A DNA stretch of 37,792 nucleotides from Kutzneria sp. 744 (lineage in GTDB: Bacteria > Actinomycetota > Actinomycetes > Mycobacteriales > Pseudonocardiaceae). Below the pieces are notes generated by a model. That model searched no databases, was not told the origin of the DNA, and saw only the letters and a list, made by a program, of their open reading frames with translations. Location: contig NZ_KK037166.1 in the NCBI RefSeq assembly GCF_000568255.1, forward strand, positions 3,156,314-3,194,105, given 5' to 3'. Shown one piece after another: positions 6,723 through 15,916 of the stretch. The stretch's first letter is position 1; every line of letters starts with the position of its first letter. The position numbers and the translations under genes were made by a program.

Positions 6723-9424
6723 CAGTGGGCGGCTTCGTCCCAGCTACGGCCGTAGCCTACGGAGACTTCCAGGGGGACGGCGAGCTGGTAGGCGGTGCCC
6801 ATGTTCTCGCGGACCAGGGCCTCGACCTGCTCGTGCTCGCCCTCGGCCAGTTCCAGCACGAGTTCGTCGTGCACCTGGAGCAGGACCCGGCTGCGCAGAT
6901 CGGCCTCCCGCAACGCCTTGTGCACACCCAGCATGGCCACCTTGATGATGTCGGCGGCGCTGCCCTGGATCGGGGCGTTGAGGGCCATGCGCTCGGCCGC
7001 GTCGCGACGCTGGCGGTTGTCGCTGTTGAGGTCGGGCAGGTAGCGCCGACGGCCGAAAATGGTCTCGGTGTAGCCGTCGGCCCGGGCCTTGACCACCACG
7101 GCCTGCAGGTAGTCGCGCACGCCGCCGAAGCGGGCGAAGTAGGCGTCCATCTGCTCGCGGGCCTCGTCGTTGGAGATCCGCAGCTGCGAGGCCAGGCCGT
7201 ACGCCGACAAGCCGTAGGCCAGGCCGTAGGTCATGGCCTTGACGCGGCGCCGCAGCTCGCCGGTGACCTCGTCGATCGGCAGCGAGAAGGCCTGCGCGGC
7301 CACGTAGGTGTGCAGGTCCTCGCCGGTGTTGAAGGCTTCGATCAGGCCGGCGTCCTGCGACAGGTGCGCCATGATCCGCATCTCGATCTGGCTGTAGTCC
7401 GCGGTCATCAGCTCGGCGTAGCCGGAGCCGACCACGAACGAGTGCCGGATGCGGCGGCCCTCCTCGGTGCGGACCGGGATGTTCTGCAGGTTGGGGTCGG
7501 TCGAGGACAGCCGGCCGGTGGCGGCGATCATCTGGTTGAACGTGGTGTGGATGCGGCCGTCGTCGGCCACCGACTTGAGCAGACCATCCACAGTGGTCTT
7601 GAGCCGGGTCGCGTCCCGGTGCTCCAGCAGGTGGGCCAGGAACGGGTGCTCGGTGGTCTCGAACAGCGTCTGCAGCGCCTCGGCGTCGGTCGTGTAGCCG
7701 GTCTTGGTGCGCTTGGTCTTCGGCATGTCGAGGTCCTCGAACAGCACGACCTGCAACTGCTTGGGCGAGCCGAGGTTGATCTCCTTGCCGATCACCGAGT
7801 ACGCGTCCTGCGCCGCCTGCTTCACCCGGGCGGCGAAGTGCGCCTCCAGCTCGGTGAGGTGCTCGACGTCGACGCAGATGCCGGCCTGCTCCAGCTCGCC
7901 CAGCACGCCCAGCAGCGGCAGCTCCAGCTCGTCGAGCAGCCGACGGCTGCCGATCGACTCCAGCGCCGTGTCCAGGGCGTCGGCCAGCTCGGCCACGGCC
8001 TTCGCCTTGACGATCTGGGTCTTGGCGGCGGCCTCCGCGTCGGCGGCCTCGTCGGCCAGCAGCGACAGCTGGCCGTCGTCGGCGCCTTCCTCGGCCCGCA
8101 GCTCCCGCTTCAGGTAACGCAGCACCAGGTCGTCCAGCTCGAACGAGCGCTGCCCCGGCCGCACCAGGTACGCCGCCAGCGCGGTGTCGCTGGTCCAGCC
8201 CTTCGGGGCCCAGCCGCGGGCCCTCAGCGCGTGCTCGGGGCCCTTGAAGTCGTGCCCGGCCTTGGCCACCTTCCCGTCGGCCAGCCACGCCGCGAAGGCC
8301 TTCTCGTCCGACTCGGTCAGCGCGGTGGCGTCGAAGTAGCCGCCCTCGCCCGACGTGGTGGCCAGGGCGATGCCCTCGATGTCGCCGGTGCCGCTGCCCC
8401 AGGTGCCCTTGAAGGCCATGCCCACGCGCTCGCCGGTGCGGGCGTGCTCGTCCAGCCACGCCGCCAGCTCGCCGGACGGGATCGCGCCGCCGGACACCTC
8501 GAAGCCCTCGTCGGCCTCCGGCTCGGCGCTGCTCAGCGTGGCGAACAGGCGGTCACGCAGCACCCGGAACTCGAGGTCGTCGAACAGGCGGTGCACCTGG
8601 TCGCGGTCCCACGGCCGCACCGCCAGGTCCTCCGGGCCGACCGGGATCTCGACGTCCTTGACCAGCTCGGTCAGGTCCCGGTTGCGCATGACGTTGGACA
8701 GGTTGGCCCGCAGCGCGTCGCCGGTCTTGCCCTTGATCTCGTCGACCCGGTCGATCAGGTCGCCCAGCGAGCCGAACTCGCGGATCCACTTGGCCGCGGT
8801 CTTCTCGCCGACGCCGGGAATGCCGGGCAGGTTGTCCGAGGGGTCGCCGCGCAGAGCCGCGAAGTCCGGGTACTGGACCGGGGTCAGGTTGTACTTCTCC
8901 TGCACGGCGTCGGGCGTGAACCGCGTCAGGTCCGAGACGCCCTTGCGCGGGTAGAGCACCGTGACCTGCTCGGTGACCAGCTGCAGCGCGTCGCGGTCGC
9001 CGGTGCAGATCAGCACCTCGAAGCCCAGCGCCGCGGCCTGCGTGGTCAGCGTGGCGATGATGTCGTCGGCCTCGAAGTTCTCCTTCTCCAGGACCGGGAT
9101 GCCCAGCGCGCCGAGCACGTCCTGCACGATGCTGACCTGGCCGCGGAACTCGTCCGGCGTGGCCGAGCGGTTGGCCTTGTACTCGGTGTACCGCTCGGAG
9201 CGGAACGTCTTGCGCGAGACGTCGAAGGCCACCGCCAGGTGCGTGGGCTTCTCGTCGCGCAGCAGGTTGATCAGCATCGAGGTGAAGCCGTAGACCGCGT
9301 TGGTGGTCTGCCCGGTCGTCGTCTTGAAGTTCTCCGCGGGCAGCGCGAAGAACGCCCGATAGGCCAGCGAGTGGCCGTCGAGCAGCAGGAGACGGTTGTC
9401 GGTGCGGGTTGCGGCCTGGTTCAC
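6722..9424 (-). CDS. polA: DNA polymerase I
   Basis: A protein of 900 residues in three parts. The N-terminal ~290 residues are a 5'-3' exonuclease (LLLLDGHSLAYRAFF; helix-three-turn GDPSDNLPGIPGVGEKTA). The middle ~300 residues occupy the 3'-5' exonuclease position but lack the DxE metal site (AFKGTWGSG stands there), so proofreading is probably absent, as in mycobacterial PolA. The C-terminus is the polymerase: motif A TADYSQIEMRI with D676, motif B RRVKAMTYGLAYGLS, motif C LQVHDELVLE with D853 and E854. It serves Okazaki fragment processing and repair. Start GTG 9424 is the first codon before MNQAATRTDNRLLLLDG. TAGACT seven bases upstream suggests a leaderless transcript. Confidence 0.97.
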   Translation of the reverse strand: MNQAATRTDNRLLLLDGHSLAYRAFFALPAENFKTTTGQTTNAVYGFTSMLINLLRDEKPTHLAVAFDVSRKTFRSERYTEYKANRSATPDEFRGQVSIVQDVLGALGIPVLEKENFEADDIIATLTTQAAALGFEVLICTGDRDALQLVTEQVTVLYPRKGVSDLTRFTPDAVQEKYNLTPVQYPDFAALRGDPSDNLPGIPGVGEKTAAKWIREFGSLGDLIDRVDEIKGKTGDALRANLSNVMRNRDLTELVKDVEIPVGPEDLAVRPWDRDQVHRLFDDLEFRVLRDRLFATLSSAEPEADEGFEVSGGAIPSGELAAWLDEHARTGERVGMAFKGTWGSGTGDIEGIALATTSGEGGYFDATALTESDEKAFAAWLADGKVAKAGHDFKGPEHALRARGWAPKGWTSDTALAAYLVRPGQRSFELDDLVLRYLKRELRAEEGADDGQLSLLADEAADAEAAAKTQIVKAKAVAELADALDTALESIGSRRLLDELELPLLGVLGELEQAGICVDVEHLTELEAHFAARVKQAAQDAYSVIGKEINLGSPKQLQVVLFEDLDMPKTKRTKTGYTTDAEALQTLFETTEHPFLAHLLEHRDATRLKTTVDGLLKSVADDGRIHTTFNQMIAATGRLSSTDPNLQNIPVRTEEGRRIRHSFVVGSGYAELMTADYSQIEMRIMAHLSQDAGLIEAFNTGEDLHTYVAAQAFSLPIDEVTGELRRRVKAMTYGLAYGLSAYGLASQLRISNDEAREQMDAYFARFGGVRDYLQAVVVKARADGYTETIFGRRRYLPDLNSDNRQRRDAAERMALNAPIQGSAADIIKVAMLGVHKALREADLRSRVLLQVHDELVLELAEGEHEQVEALVRENMGTAYQLAVPLEVSVGYGRSWDEAAH

Positions 9425-9469
9425 GGGGGCGAGTCTAGGGTGAGGGCCTGACAAGAGTTGGAGGTGCCG
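9425..9469. promoter_or_regulatory. Divergent promoter region polA / thioesterase
   Basis: In this 45-bp gap the minus strand has TAGACT (9437-9432), seven bases before the polA GTG. The plus strand has TAGGGT (9436-9441) upstream of the thioesterase. The two -10-like boxes overlap. Neither has a clear -35. Confidence 0.35.
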
Positions 9470-9901
9470 GTGACCGACACCGCGCAGACGCGCTCGGAGG
9501 AGCTCGCGGCCCTGCCCGAGCAGCTGCCGGCCAAGATGGGCATCGAGATCACCGAATGGGATCGCGATCGCCTGGTCGGCACCATGCCGGTGGCCGGCAA
9601 CCGCCAGCCGTACGGGCTGCTGCACGGCGGCGCCAGCGCCGTCCTGGCCGAGACCCTGGGCTCCGTCGCCGCGGCCATGCACGCCGCCGACCACGGCCGC
9701 ATCGCCATGGGGGTCGAGCTGTCGTGTACCCATCACCGGGGCGCCGTCGCCGGCCTGGTGACCGGCGTCGCCACGCCGCTGCACGTCGGCCGCACGATGT
9801 CCTCGTTCGACATCACCATCACCGACGAGGCCGGCAAGCGCGTCTGCACCGCCCGCCTCACCTGCGCCATCCGCGACACCACCGGCGCCAAAACCACCTG
9901 A
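9470..9901 (+). CDS. Hotdog-fold thioesterase (PaaI/DHNA-CoA type)
   Basis: A protein of 143 residues. GLLHGGASAVLAETLGS is the HGG-x-x-x-x-L-A-E motif of PaaI-like and 1,4-dihydroxy-2-naphthoyl-CoA thioesterases, where the glycine-rich turn binds the thioester and the Glu activates water. GRTMSSFDITITDEAGKRV fits the C-terminal strands. The protein is cytosolic and probably tetrameric. GTG 9470 was chosen because GGAGG (9460-9464) lies five bases upstream; GTG 9464 is less likely. The gene is divergent from polA. The exact CoA substrate cannot be told, though a menaquinone role is possible. Confidence 0.88.
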   Translation: MTDTAQTRSEELAALPEQLPAKMGIEITEWDRDRLVGTMPVAGNRQPYGLLHGGASAVLAETLGSVAAAMHAADHGRIAMGVELSCTHHRGAVAGLVTGVATPLHVGRTMSSFDITITDEAGKRVCTARLTCAIRDTTGAKTT

Positions 9902-10140
9902 TCGAGCTACCCCTTTATGCAGGGAAAGTGTGTCCTCAAGGACAGTGGAATAACGACGGACCGAGATAATGGTTGCGATGCGGCTACCGTCTCATTAGTA
10001 CCTAACCGGCATTGATGCACACACCACCGAGAGCAGGGCATCTGATCGACTCTAGAATGGAAGGCTATCCAATTGTTACTCCAACTCCGTTGTGAACTCA
10101 ACGCGGGTAAGGCGTCCTTCCCTGCATCACGCTGACGACG
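9902..10140. other. 239-bp spacer of lower GC without a convincing gene
   Basis: This lies between the convergent thioesterase and livF genes. The composition is visibly less GC-rich than the neighbours. A perfect 6-bp hairpin TGTCCT-CA-AGGACA is at 9931-9944, and GCTGAC-GAC-GTCAGC at 10131-10145 overlaps the livF stop. Short open frames here have no ribosome site or recognisable product. It could hold a terminator or a small RNA; I see no proof of either. Confidence 0.4.
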
Positions 10141-10898
<758 letters not shown>

Positions 10899-10902
<4 letters not shown>

Positions 10903-11711
10903 GGCGTCTCTCCCTCCTGCACGGCCTGGAGTTCGGCCTCGACTTCCTCCGGCGGCTTGCCCAGGTACGCCTCGACGACCCGGGGGTCGCCGCGCACCAC
11001 GTCCGGGGTGCCCTCGACCAGCAGCTCGCCCTGCACCAGCACGGAGACCTGGTCGCACAGCGTGAAGATGAACTTCGTGTCGTGCTCGATGACGACCACC
11101 GAGATGCCCAGGTCGCGGATCCGGAAGATCAGCTGGCGGGCGGCCTCGGTCTCCTGCGGGTTCATGCCGGCGGTCGGCTCGTCCAGCAGCAGCACCGCCG
11201 GGTCGGTGGCCAGCGCGCGGGCGATCTCCAGCCGCCGCTGGTCGCCGTAGGGCAGGTTGCGGGACAGCTCGTCCTCGACCTTGCCCAGCCCGACGAACGC
11301 CAGCAGCTCGCGGGCCCGGTCCCGGGCGGCGGCCTCGCCACGACGGAACGACGGGCCGTGGAACAGCGACGCCAGCGGACCCTGCCTCATCCGCACGTGC
11401 CGGCCCAGCAACACGTTCTCCAGCACGGTCATGCTGGGGAACAGCCGGATGTTCTGGAACGTTCGGGCCACGCCGGCCGCGGTGACCTCGGCCGGGTCGC
11501 CGGGCAGCACGGCCCCCTTGAGCAGCACCTGGCCCGTGGTCGGCGTGTACAGGCCGGTCAGGCAGTTGAAGAACGTCGTCTTGCCGGCGCCGTTGGGCCC
11601 GATCAGGCCGACGATCTTGCCTTCGTCCAGGTTCAGGGACACGTTCTTCAACGCCGTGAGGCCGCCGAAGACCATCGACACGTCCCGCGCCTGCAACACA
11701 GGAGTGCTCAT
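10899..11711 (-). CDS. livG: Branched-chain amino-acid-type ABC transporter ATPase LivG
   Basis: A protein of 270 residues. Walker A is GPNGAGKTT, the signature is NLPYGDQRRLEIARAL, and Walker B is VLLLDEPTAGMN, followed by the H-loop VVIEHD. GVARTFQNIRLFPSMTVLENV and the long insertion after it are LivG traits. ATG 11711 overlaps the livM stop by 4 bp, and the stop overlaps the livF start likewise. The C-terminus has an acidic tail of ~20 residues. Confidence 0.93.
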
Positions 11712-13420
11712 GCGCCGGCCTCCTTGGCTCCCGCGACGGCGACCGGCTCCTTGATGACCGTGTCGTCCAGTGACTCGCCGGTCACGTCCTGATCGGCCAG
11801 CTCCGCCCGGCGGTGGCGGTCGGCGATCAGACCCTGCGGCCGGAACCGCATGATCACGACCAGCGCCAGGCCGAAGAACAGCAGCCGGTAGTCGGAGAAC
11901 TGCCGCAGCTCCTCGGGCAGCACGAACAGCAGCGCGGCTCCGAGCACCGCGCCGGGGATCGTGCCCATGCCACCGAGGATGACCGCCGCCAGCAGCGTCA
12001 CCGACTGGTTGAACTGGAAGCTGTCGTACGAGGCGGTGGCCAGCTTGTGCGCGAACACCGCGCCGGCCAGGCCGGCCAGCGTGGCGCCGGTCATGAAGGC
12101 CAGGATCTTCAGCTTCCCGGTCTTCACGCCCATCGCCCGGGCGACGTCCTCGTCCTCGCGGATGGCGATCCAGGCCCGGCCGATGCGACTGTTCTTCAGG
12201 TTGCCGAAGACGAACATCACCAGCGCGACCAGCACCACGATCAGGAAGTAGTACAGGACACCCGACGGCAGCTGGACGCCGCCGATCGTCAGCGAGTCGT
12301 TGAAGCCGGTCCCGAACAGGCTCAGGTCCGGGATGTTGGGAATGGCGTTGGAGCCGCCGGTCAGCCCGCCGATGTTGTTCTGCGAGACGCGGACGAAGAT
12401 CTCACCGAAGGCCAGCGTGACGATGGCCAGGTAGTCACCGCGCACACGCAGCGTCGGGGAGCCGACGATCGCGCCGAAGAGGCCGGCCACGATGCCGGCG
12501 ACGATCGCCGCGAGCAGGAACGGCAGCCGGATGCCGAACTCGGCGGCGACGGCGCCGGACAGGTTCGCCGCCACGAAGGCGCCGATGCCCATGAACGCCA
12601 CGTACCCGAGGTCGAGCAGGCCGGCCAGGCCGACCACGATGTTCAGGCCGATGGCGGTCGCCGCGTACACACCGATGTTCGCGGTGATCGTCATCCAGTA
12701 GTCGTTGCCCAGCGAGGTGAACGGCACCGCCACGGCGCACGCCACCAGCACGACGATGCTGAAGATCCGGTGGCGCTCGGACATGTCCGAGATCCACTTG
12801 GTCACACCGACCGCCCACAGCACGCCGAGCAGAGCCCCGGCCGCGCTCAGGTAGGACAGGAACAGCGGGCCGATGTAGGGATCGGACACGCCGCTGTGGC
12901 CGCCCGCGGTGAGCGTCTCGGTGATCAGCAGCAGCAGCGCCACGAAGGCCACCAGCAGGATCAGCCACTCCGCCCAGAACGGCAGCTTGGGGTTGATCAC
13001 CACCTTCGGCTCCGCCGGCAGCTGGAAAGCGCCGTACAGCAGCACCGCCGCGCCGATGACGGCGGCGATGCCGCCGAACGCGGTCACGCCGTCGGCCACC
13101 GTGACCGCGCCGAAACCGCCGCCGTCGCCGATGATGAACAGCGTGTTGATCAGGGCGACGCCGAGCGCGCCCCAGCCGACGGCCTTGAGCACGCGGATCT
13201 TGTCGCGCAGCGGCACGAAGCAGAACACCAGGCCGGCCAGGCCCAGGATCTCCAGGTACAGCCGGAAGGAGCTCAGGCCGAACGGGGCGTCGAAGAACTC
13301 CAGCGTCGCCTTGTCCGGGTACGGGCCGTCGTTGAGCACGAAGGTGGCCCACGGCAACAGCGCGCCGATGATGACCACGATCGAGCCGACGATGATGAGC
13401 GGTCGAGCCATCGCTTTCAT
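11708..13420 (-). CDS. livM: ABC transporter permease LivM with long N-terminal membrane extension
   Basis: A protein of 570 residues, well above the usual 300-420. The conserved LivM core starts near residue 245 (IGLNIVVGLAGLLDLGYVA) and ends at VVIMRFRPQGLIADR. It includes the cytoplasmic coupling loop AIREDEDVARAMGVK and LLAAVILGGMGTIPGAVLG. Before it lie about six or seven extra hydrophobic segments (roughly residues 7-27, 55-73, 82-102, 110-135, 152-172, 188-210, 222-242) without a recognised domain. Start ATG 13420 overlaps the livH stop by 4 bp. A C-terminal tail of ~45 polar residues follows the core. Confidence 0.9.
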   Translation of the reverse strand: MKAMARPLIIVGSIVVIIGALLPWATFVLNDGPYPDKATLEFFDAPFGLSSFRLYLEILGLAGLVFCFVPLRDKIRVLKAVGWGALGVALINTLFIIGDGGGFGAVTVADGVTAFGGIAAVIGAAVLLYGAFQLPAEPKVVINPKLPFWAEWLILLVAFVALLLLITETLTAGGHSGVSDPYIGPLFLSYLSAAGALLGVLWAVGVTKWISDMSERHRIFSIVVLVACAVAVPFTSLGNDYWMTITANIGVYAATAIGLNIVVGLAGLLDLGYVAFMGIGAFVAANLSGAVAAEFGIRLPFLLAAIVAGIVAGLFGAIVGSPTLRVRGDYLAIVTLAFGEIFVRVSQNNIGGLTGGSNAIPNIPDLSLFGTGFNDSLTIGGVQLPSGVLYYFLIVVLVALVMFVFGNLKNSRIGRAWIAIREDEDVARAMGVKTGKLKILAFMTGATLAGLAGAVFAHKLATASYDSFQFNQSVTLLAAVILGGMGTIPGAVLGAALLFVLPEELRQFSDYRLLFFGLALVVIMRFRPQGLIADRHRRAELADQDVTGESLDDTVIKEPVAVAGAKEAGA

Positions 13421-14346
13421 GCCCGCACCCTTTCCGCCTCGCCGAACAGACCCTGCGGCCGGAACACGAGCACCGCGATGAGCAGGATGAAGATCCACAC
13501 GTAGTCGTACGCGGTGCCACCGGGCAGGTAGATGTCGGCCAGGTTCTTGATCAGGCCGATGACGAAGGCGCCGATCACCGCGCCGCGGATGCTGCCGATA
13601 CCGCCGAGCACGGCCGCCGCGAAGGCGAACAGGCCGTTCTGGAAGCCGATGTACGGATCCACGTTGTGGATGTAGGTGCCGTACAGCACGCCGCCCACGC
13701 CGGCCAGCACCGCGCCGATCGCGAAGGTCAGCACGATGACCCGGTCCGGGTTGATGCCCATCAGCCGGGCGGTGTCCGGGTCCTGCGCGGTGGCGCGCAT
13801 CGCGCGTCCCATGCGGGAGCCGTTGACGTAGGTCTCGAGCACGATCGACAGCACCACCGACACGATCAGCATCAGCAGGCCGCTGGCCGGGATGGTGATC
13901 GACCCGATGTGCAGCGGGGCAGTGATGAAGGCGTTCGGGAACGGCACCGCCGAGCTGGCGCCCGGGAAGAAGATCCGGACCAGCTCCTGCAGGAACACCG
14001 ACACGCCCAGCGCCGTGATCAACGGCGCCAGCCGGGGCGCGTTGCGCAGCGGCCGGTAGGCGAAGCGCTCCATCAGCAGCGCCACCACCACCGACACGAT
14101 CGCGCCGCCGACGAGCATCGCCGGCAGCGCGACGTACCAGATCTGCTGCGCGGCCGGGGGCAGAACCCAGGAGTAGACGGCAAGGCCGCCGAAGGCGCCG
14201 GTCATGAAGATCTCGCCGTGCGCGAAGTTGATGAGCTGGATGATCCCGTAGACCATCGTGTAGCCAAGGGCCACCATGGCGATCAGACCGCCGAAGATGA
14301 GCCCGTTGGCTATCTGTTGCAACAGGGTTCCCACTGCTACCTCCAT
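13417..14346 (-). CDS. livH: ABC transporter permease LivH
   Basis: A protein of 309 residues with about eight membrane helices. QIANGLIFGGLIAMVALGYT followed by INFAHGEIFMTGAF is the LivH signature. RAMRATAQDPDTARLMGIN is the coupling loop that meets the ATPases. The protein ends with VLVFRPQGLFGE, shared with LivM. It forms the membrane channel with LivM. It starts at ATG 14346, 69 bp after the binding-protein gene. Confidence 0.93.
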   Translation of the reverse strand: MEVAVGTLLQQIANGLIFGGLIAMVALGYTMVYGIIQLINFAHGEIFMTGAFGGLAVYSWVLPPAAQQIWYVALPAMLVGGAIVSVVVALLMERFAYRPLRNAPRLAPLITALGVSVFLQELVRIFFPGASSAVPFPNAFITAPLHIGSITIPASGLLMLIVSVVLSIVLETYVNGSRMGRAMRATAQDPDTARLMGINPDRVIVLTFAIGAVLAGVGGVLYGTYIHNVDPYIGFQNGLFAFAAAVLGGIGSIRGAVIGAFVIGLIKNLADIYLPGGTAYDYVWIFILLIAVLVFRPQGLFGEAERVRA

Positions 14347-14349
14347 AGA

Positions 14350-14389
14350 CGGCGGGGGCGAGGCCCTTGTGAGGCACCCACCCCCGCCG
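14350..14389 (-). terminator. Intercistronic hairpin livK-livH
   Basis: Perfect 9-bp arms CGGCGGGGG and CCCCCGCCG enclose 22 nt just after the binding-protein gene and just before livH. There is no U-tract. Such hairpins commonly act as partial terminators or mRNA stabilisers that keep binding protein in excess of permease; that role is inferred here. Confidence 0.6.
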
Positions 14390-14415
14390 ATCCTGAACTC
14401 ATGTCAGTAGAGCGG

Positions 14416-15642
14416 TCAGCCCTCGAAGGGACCCGTCTGCACGGCCTTCCAGTCCTTGCCGGACACCTGGTAGACCGTCAGAACCTTGTTCGTGCTGTCG
14501 CCGTACTGGTCGAACGCGACCTGGCCGGTGGCGCCGGAAGCGCTGTACGAGCCGATGTTGGTGATCAGCTTGTCGCGCTCGCTGTCGCTCCAGGTGCCGC
14601 TGTCACCGAGGGTCTTGGCCAGGCTGGCGATGATCGCGTTGGCCGCGTCGTAGGAGAAGGCGCCGTACGCCGCGTACGGGTCCTTGTACCCCTTGGCCGA
14701 GTAGGCCTTCACGAAGTCCTTGGCGCTGTCCAGCTGGTCGGTGGGCGCGCCGACCGAGGTGGCGAGGTCGCCCTCCTTGCCGCCGAGGTCGATGAACTTC
14801 GGGTCGTAGATGCCGTCGCCGCCCATCAGCGGGACGTTCAGACCCAGGCCTGCGGCCTGCTTGGACAGCGGGCCGGCCACCGGGTACTCGCCGCCGTAGT
14901 AGATGGCGTCGGGGCTGGCCGCCTTGACCTTGGTCAGCACGCCGGAGAAGTCGGTGTCCTTCTCGCCGACCTGCTCCTTGTCCACGATCTCCGCGCCGTC
15001 CTTGGTGGCCCGGTCGGTGAACGCGGCGGCGAGGCCGGCGCCGTAGGTCTTGCCGTCCTGGATGATCGCGATCTTCTTCTTGCCGGCCTTCTTCACCAGG
15101 TAGTCGGCCGCGTCGGGGCCCTGGTAGTTGTCCGTGGTGCAGACCCGGAAGTAGCTCGGGAACTGGCGCTTCGGGTTGTTCAGGTCCGCGCCCTTGGTCA
15201 GCGACGGGTTGGTGTTGGCCGGCGAGATCTGCGGGACCTTCTTGCCCGACAGGATCGGCTGCACCGTCTGCGCGACCGAGGAGTTCAGCGTGCCGACCAC
15301 GCCGACCACGGTGGAGTCCGAGGACAGCTTGGTGGCCGCCTGGGCGCCGGTCTGCGGGGTCGCCTGGTCGTCTTCGGCGTCCAGGTTCAGCTTGTAGCCC
15401 TTGACCGTGCACTTCTCGTTGGCCTCGGCCACCGCCAGCTCGGCCGAGTGCTGGATGCCCAGACCCAGCGCGGCAAGGTTGCCGGTGAGCGGGGCGATCA
15501 CACCGACCGTCAGCGTGCCCTTGCTCGTGTCGCAGCTGGCGGAGCCGCCTCCGCCGCTCTCGGTCTTGTTCGTGCCGCAGGCTGCCAGCGCCAAAGCGCC
15601 GGCCATGACCACCACCGCGGCCTTCACCGTCCGGTTACGCAC
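14416..15642 (-). CDS. livK: Branched-chain amino-acid-type substrate-binding lipoprotein
   Basis: A protein of 408 residues. The signal peptide ends in a lipobox, ALALAACG, so the mature protein is lipid-anchored outside the membrane. TLTVGVIAPLTGNLAALG and VVGVVGTLNSSVAQTVQP are typical of the Peripla_BP_6 leucine-binding family. It captures substrate for LivHMGF; branched-chain amino acids are the family default, but urea or amides are known alternatives and cannot be excluded. The start is GTG 15642 after AGAAGGGA. It is the first gene of the five-gene operon. Confidence 0.92.
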   Translation of the reverse strand: MRNRTVKAAVVVMAGALALAACGTNKTESGGGGSASCDTSKGTLTVGVIAPLTGNLAALGLGIQHSAELAVAEANEKCTVKGYKLNLDAEDDQATPQTGAQAATKLSSDSTVVGVVGTLNSSVAQTVQPILSGKKVPQISPANTNPSLTKGADLNNPKRQFPSYFRVCTTDNYQGPDAADYLVKKAGKKKIAIIQDGKTYGAGLAAAFTDRATKDGAEIVDKEQVGEKDTDFSGVLTKVKAASPDAIYYGGEYPVAGPLSKQAAGLGLNVPLMGGDGIYDPKFIDLGGKEGDLATSVGAPTDQLDSAKDFVKAYSAKGYKDPYAAYGAFSYDAANAIIASLAKTLGDSGTWSDSERDKLITNIGSYSASGATGQVAFDQYGDSTNKVLTVYQVSGKDWKAVQTGPFEG

Positions 15643-15916
15643 GTGACGTCCCTTCTCCGAGCTGCGCGGTCGTGTGATAGCACGAACCGTCCGACCCCGT
15701 CTGATTTGGGGGTTGCGCGGAAGTTAGGCGATGAAGCGCTCCACAGTCATCGCGGCGGACGTTTCCGTGACCAGACCGCAACGTTGCGAGAACCCTCCGT
15801 TGCCATACCGACGCACAACGCCACAACTGTTTACGTTAGCTCTTCTAGCGGAAATACCGATTTCAACTCGGCAACGGAGCTATCTCCGTGCCGATCGGCC
15901 CGCCTACCATGCCCGA
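15643..15916. promoter_or_regulatory. Divergent intergenic region livK / FN3 gene
   Basis: A 274-bp region must hold the promoter of the liv operon (minus) and of the FN3 gene (plus). The clearest element is a perfect 12-bp palindrome CGCAACGTTGCG at 15777-15788, a candidate operator. I see no convincing -35/-10 pair in either direction. Confidence 0.4.

Noticed and set aside
6458-9451. A ~1000-residue open frame on the plus strand opposite polA
   Set aside because: It is rich in Val/Gln/Arg/Gly with no motif, and is the GC-codon shadow of polA.
9907-10101. A 64-residue minus-strand frame in the 9.9-10.1 kb spacer
   Set aside because: No ribosome site, Cys/Trp/His-rich unlikely composition and no family.
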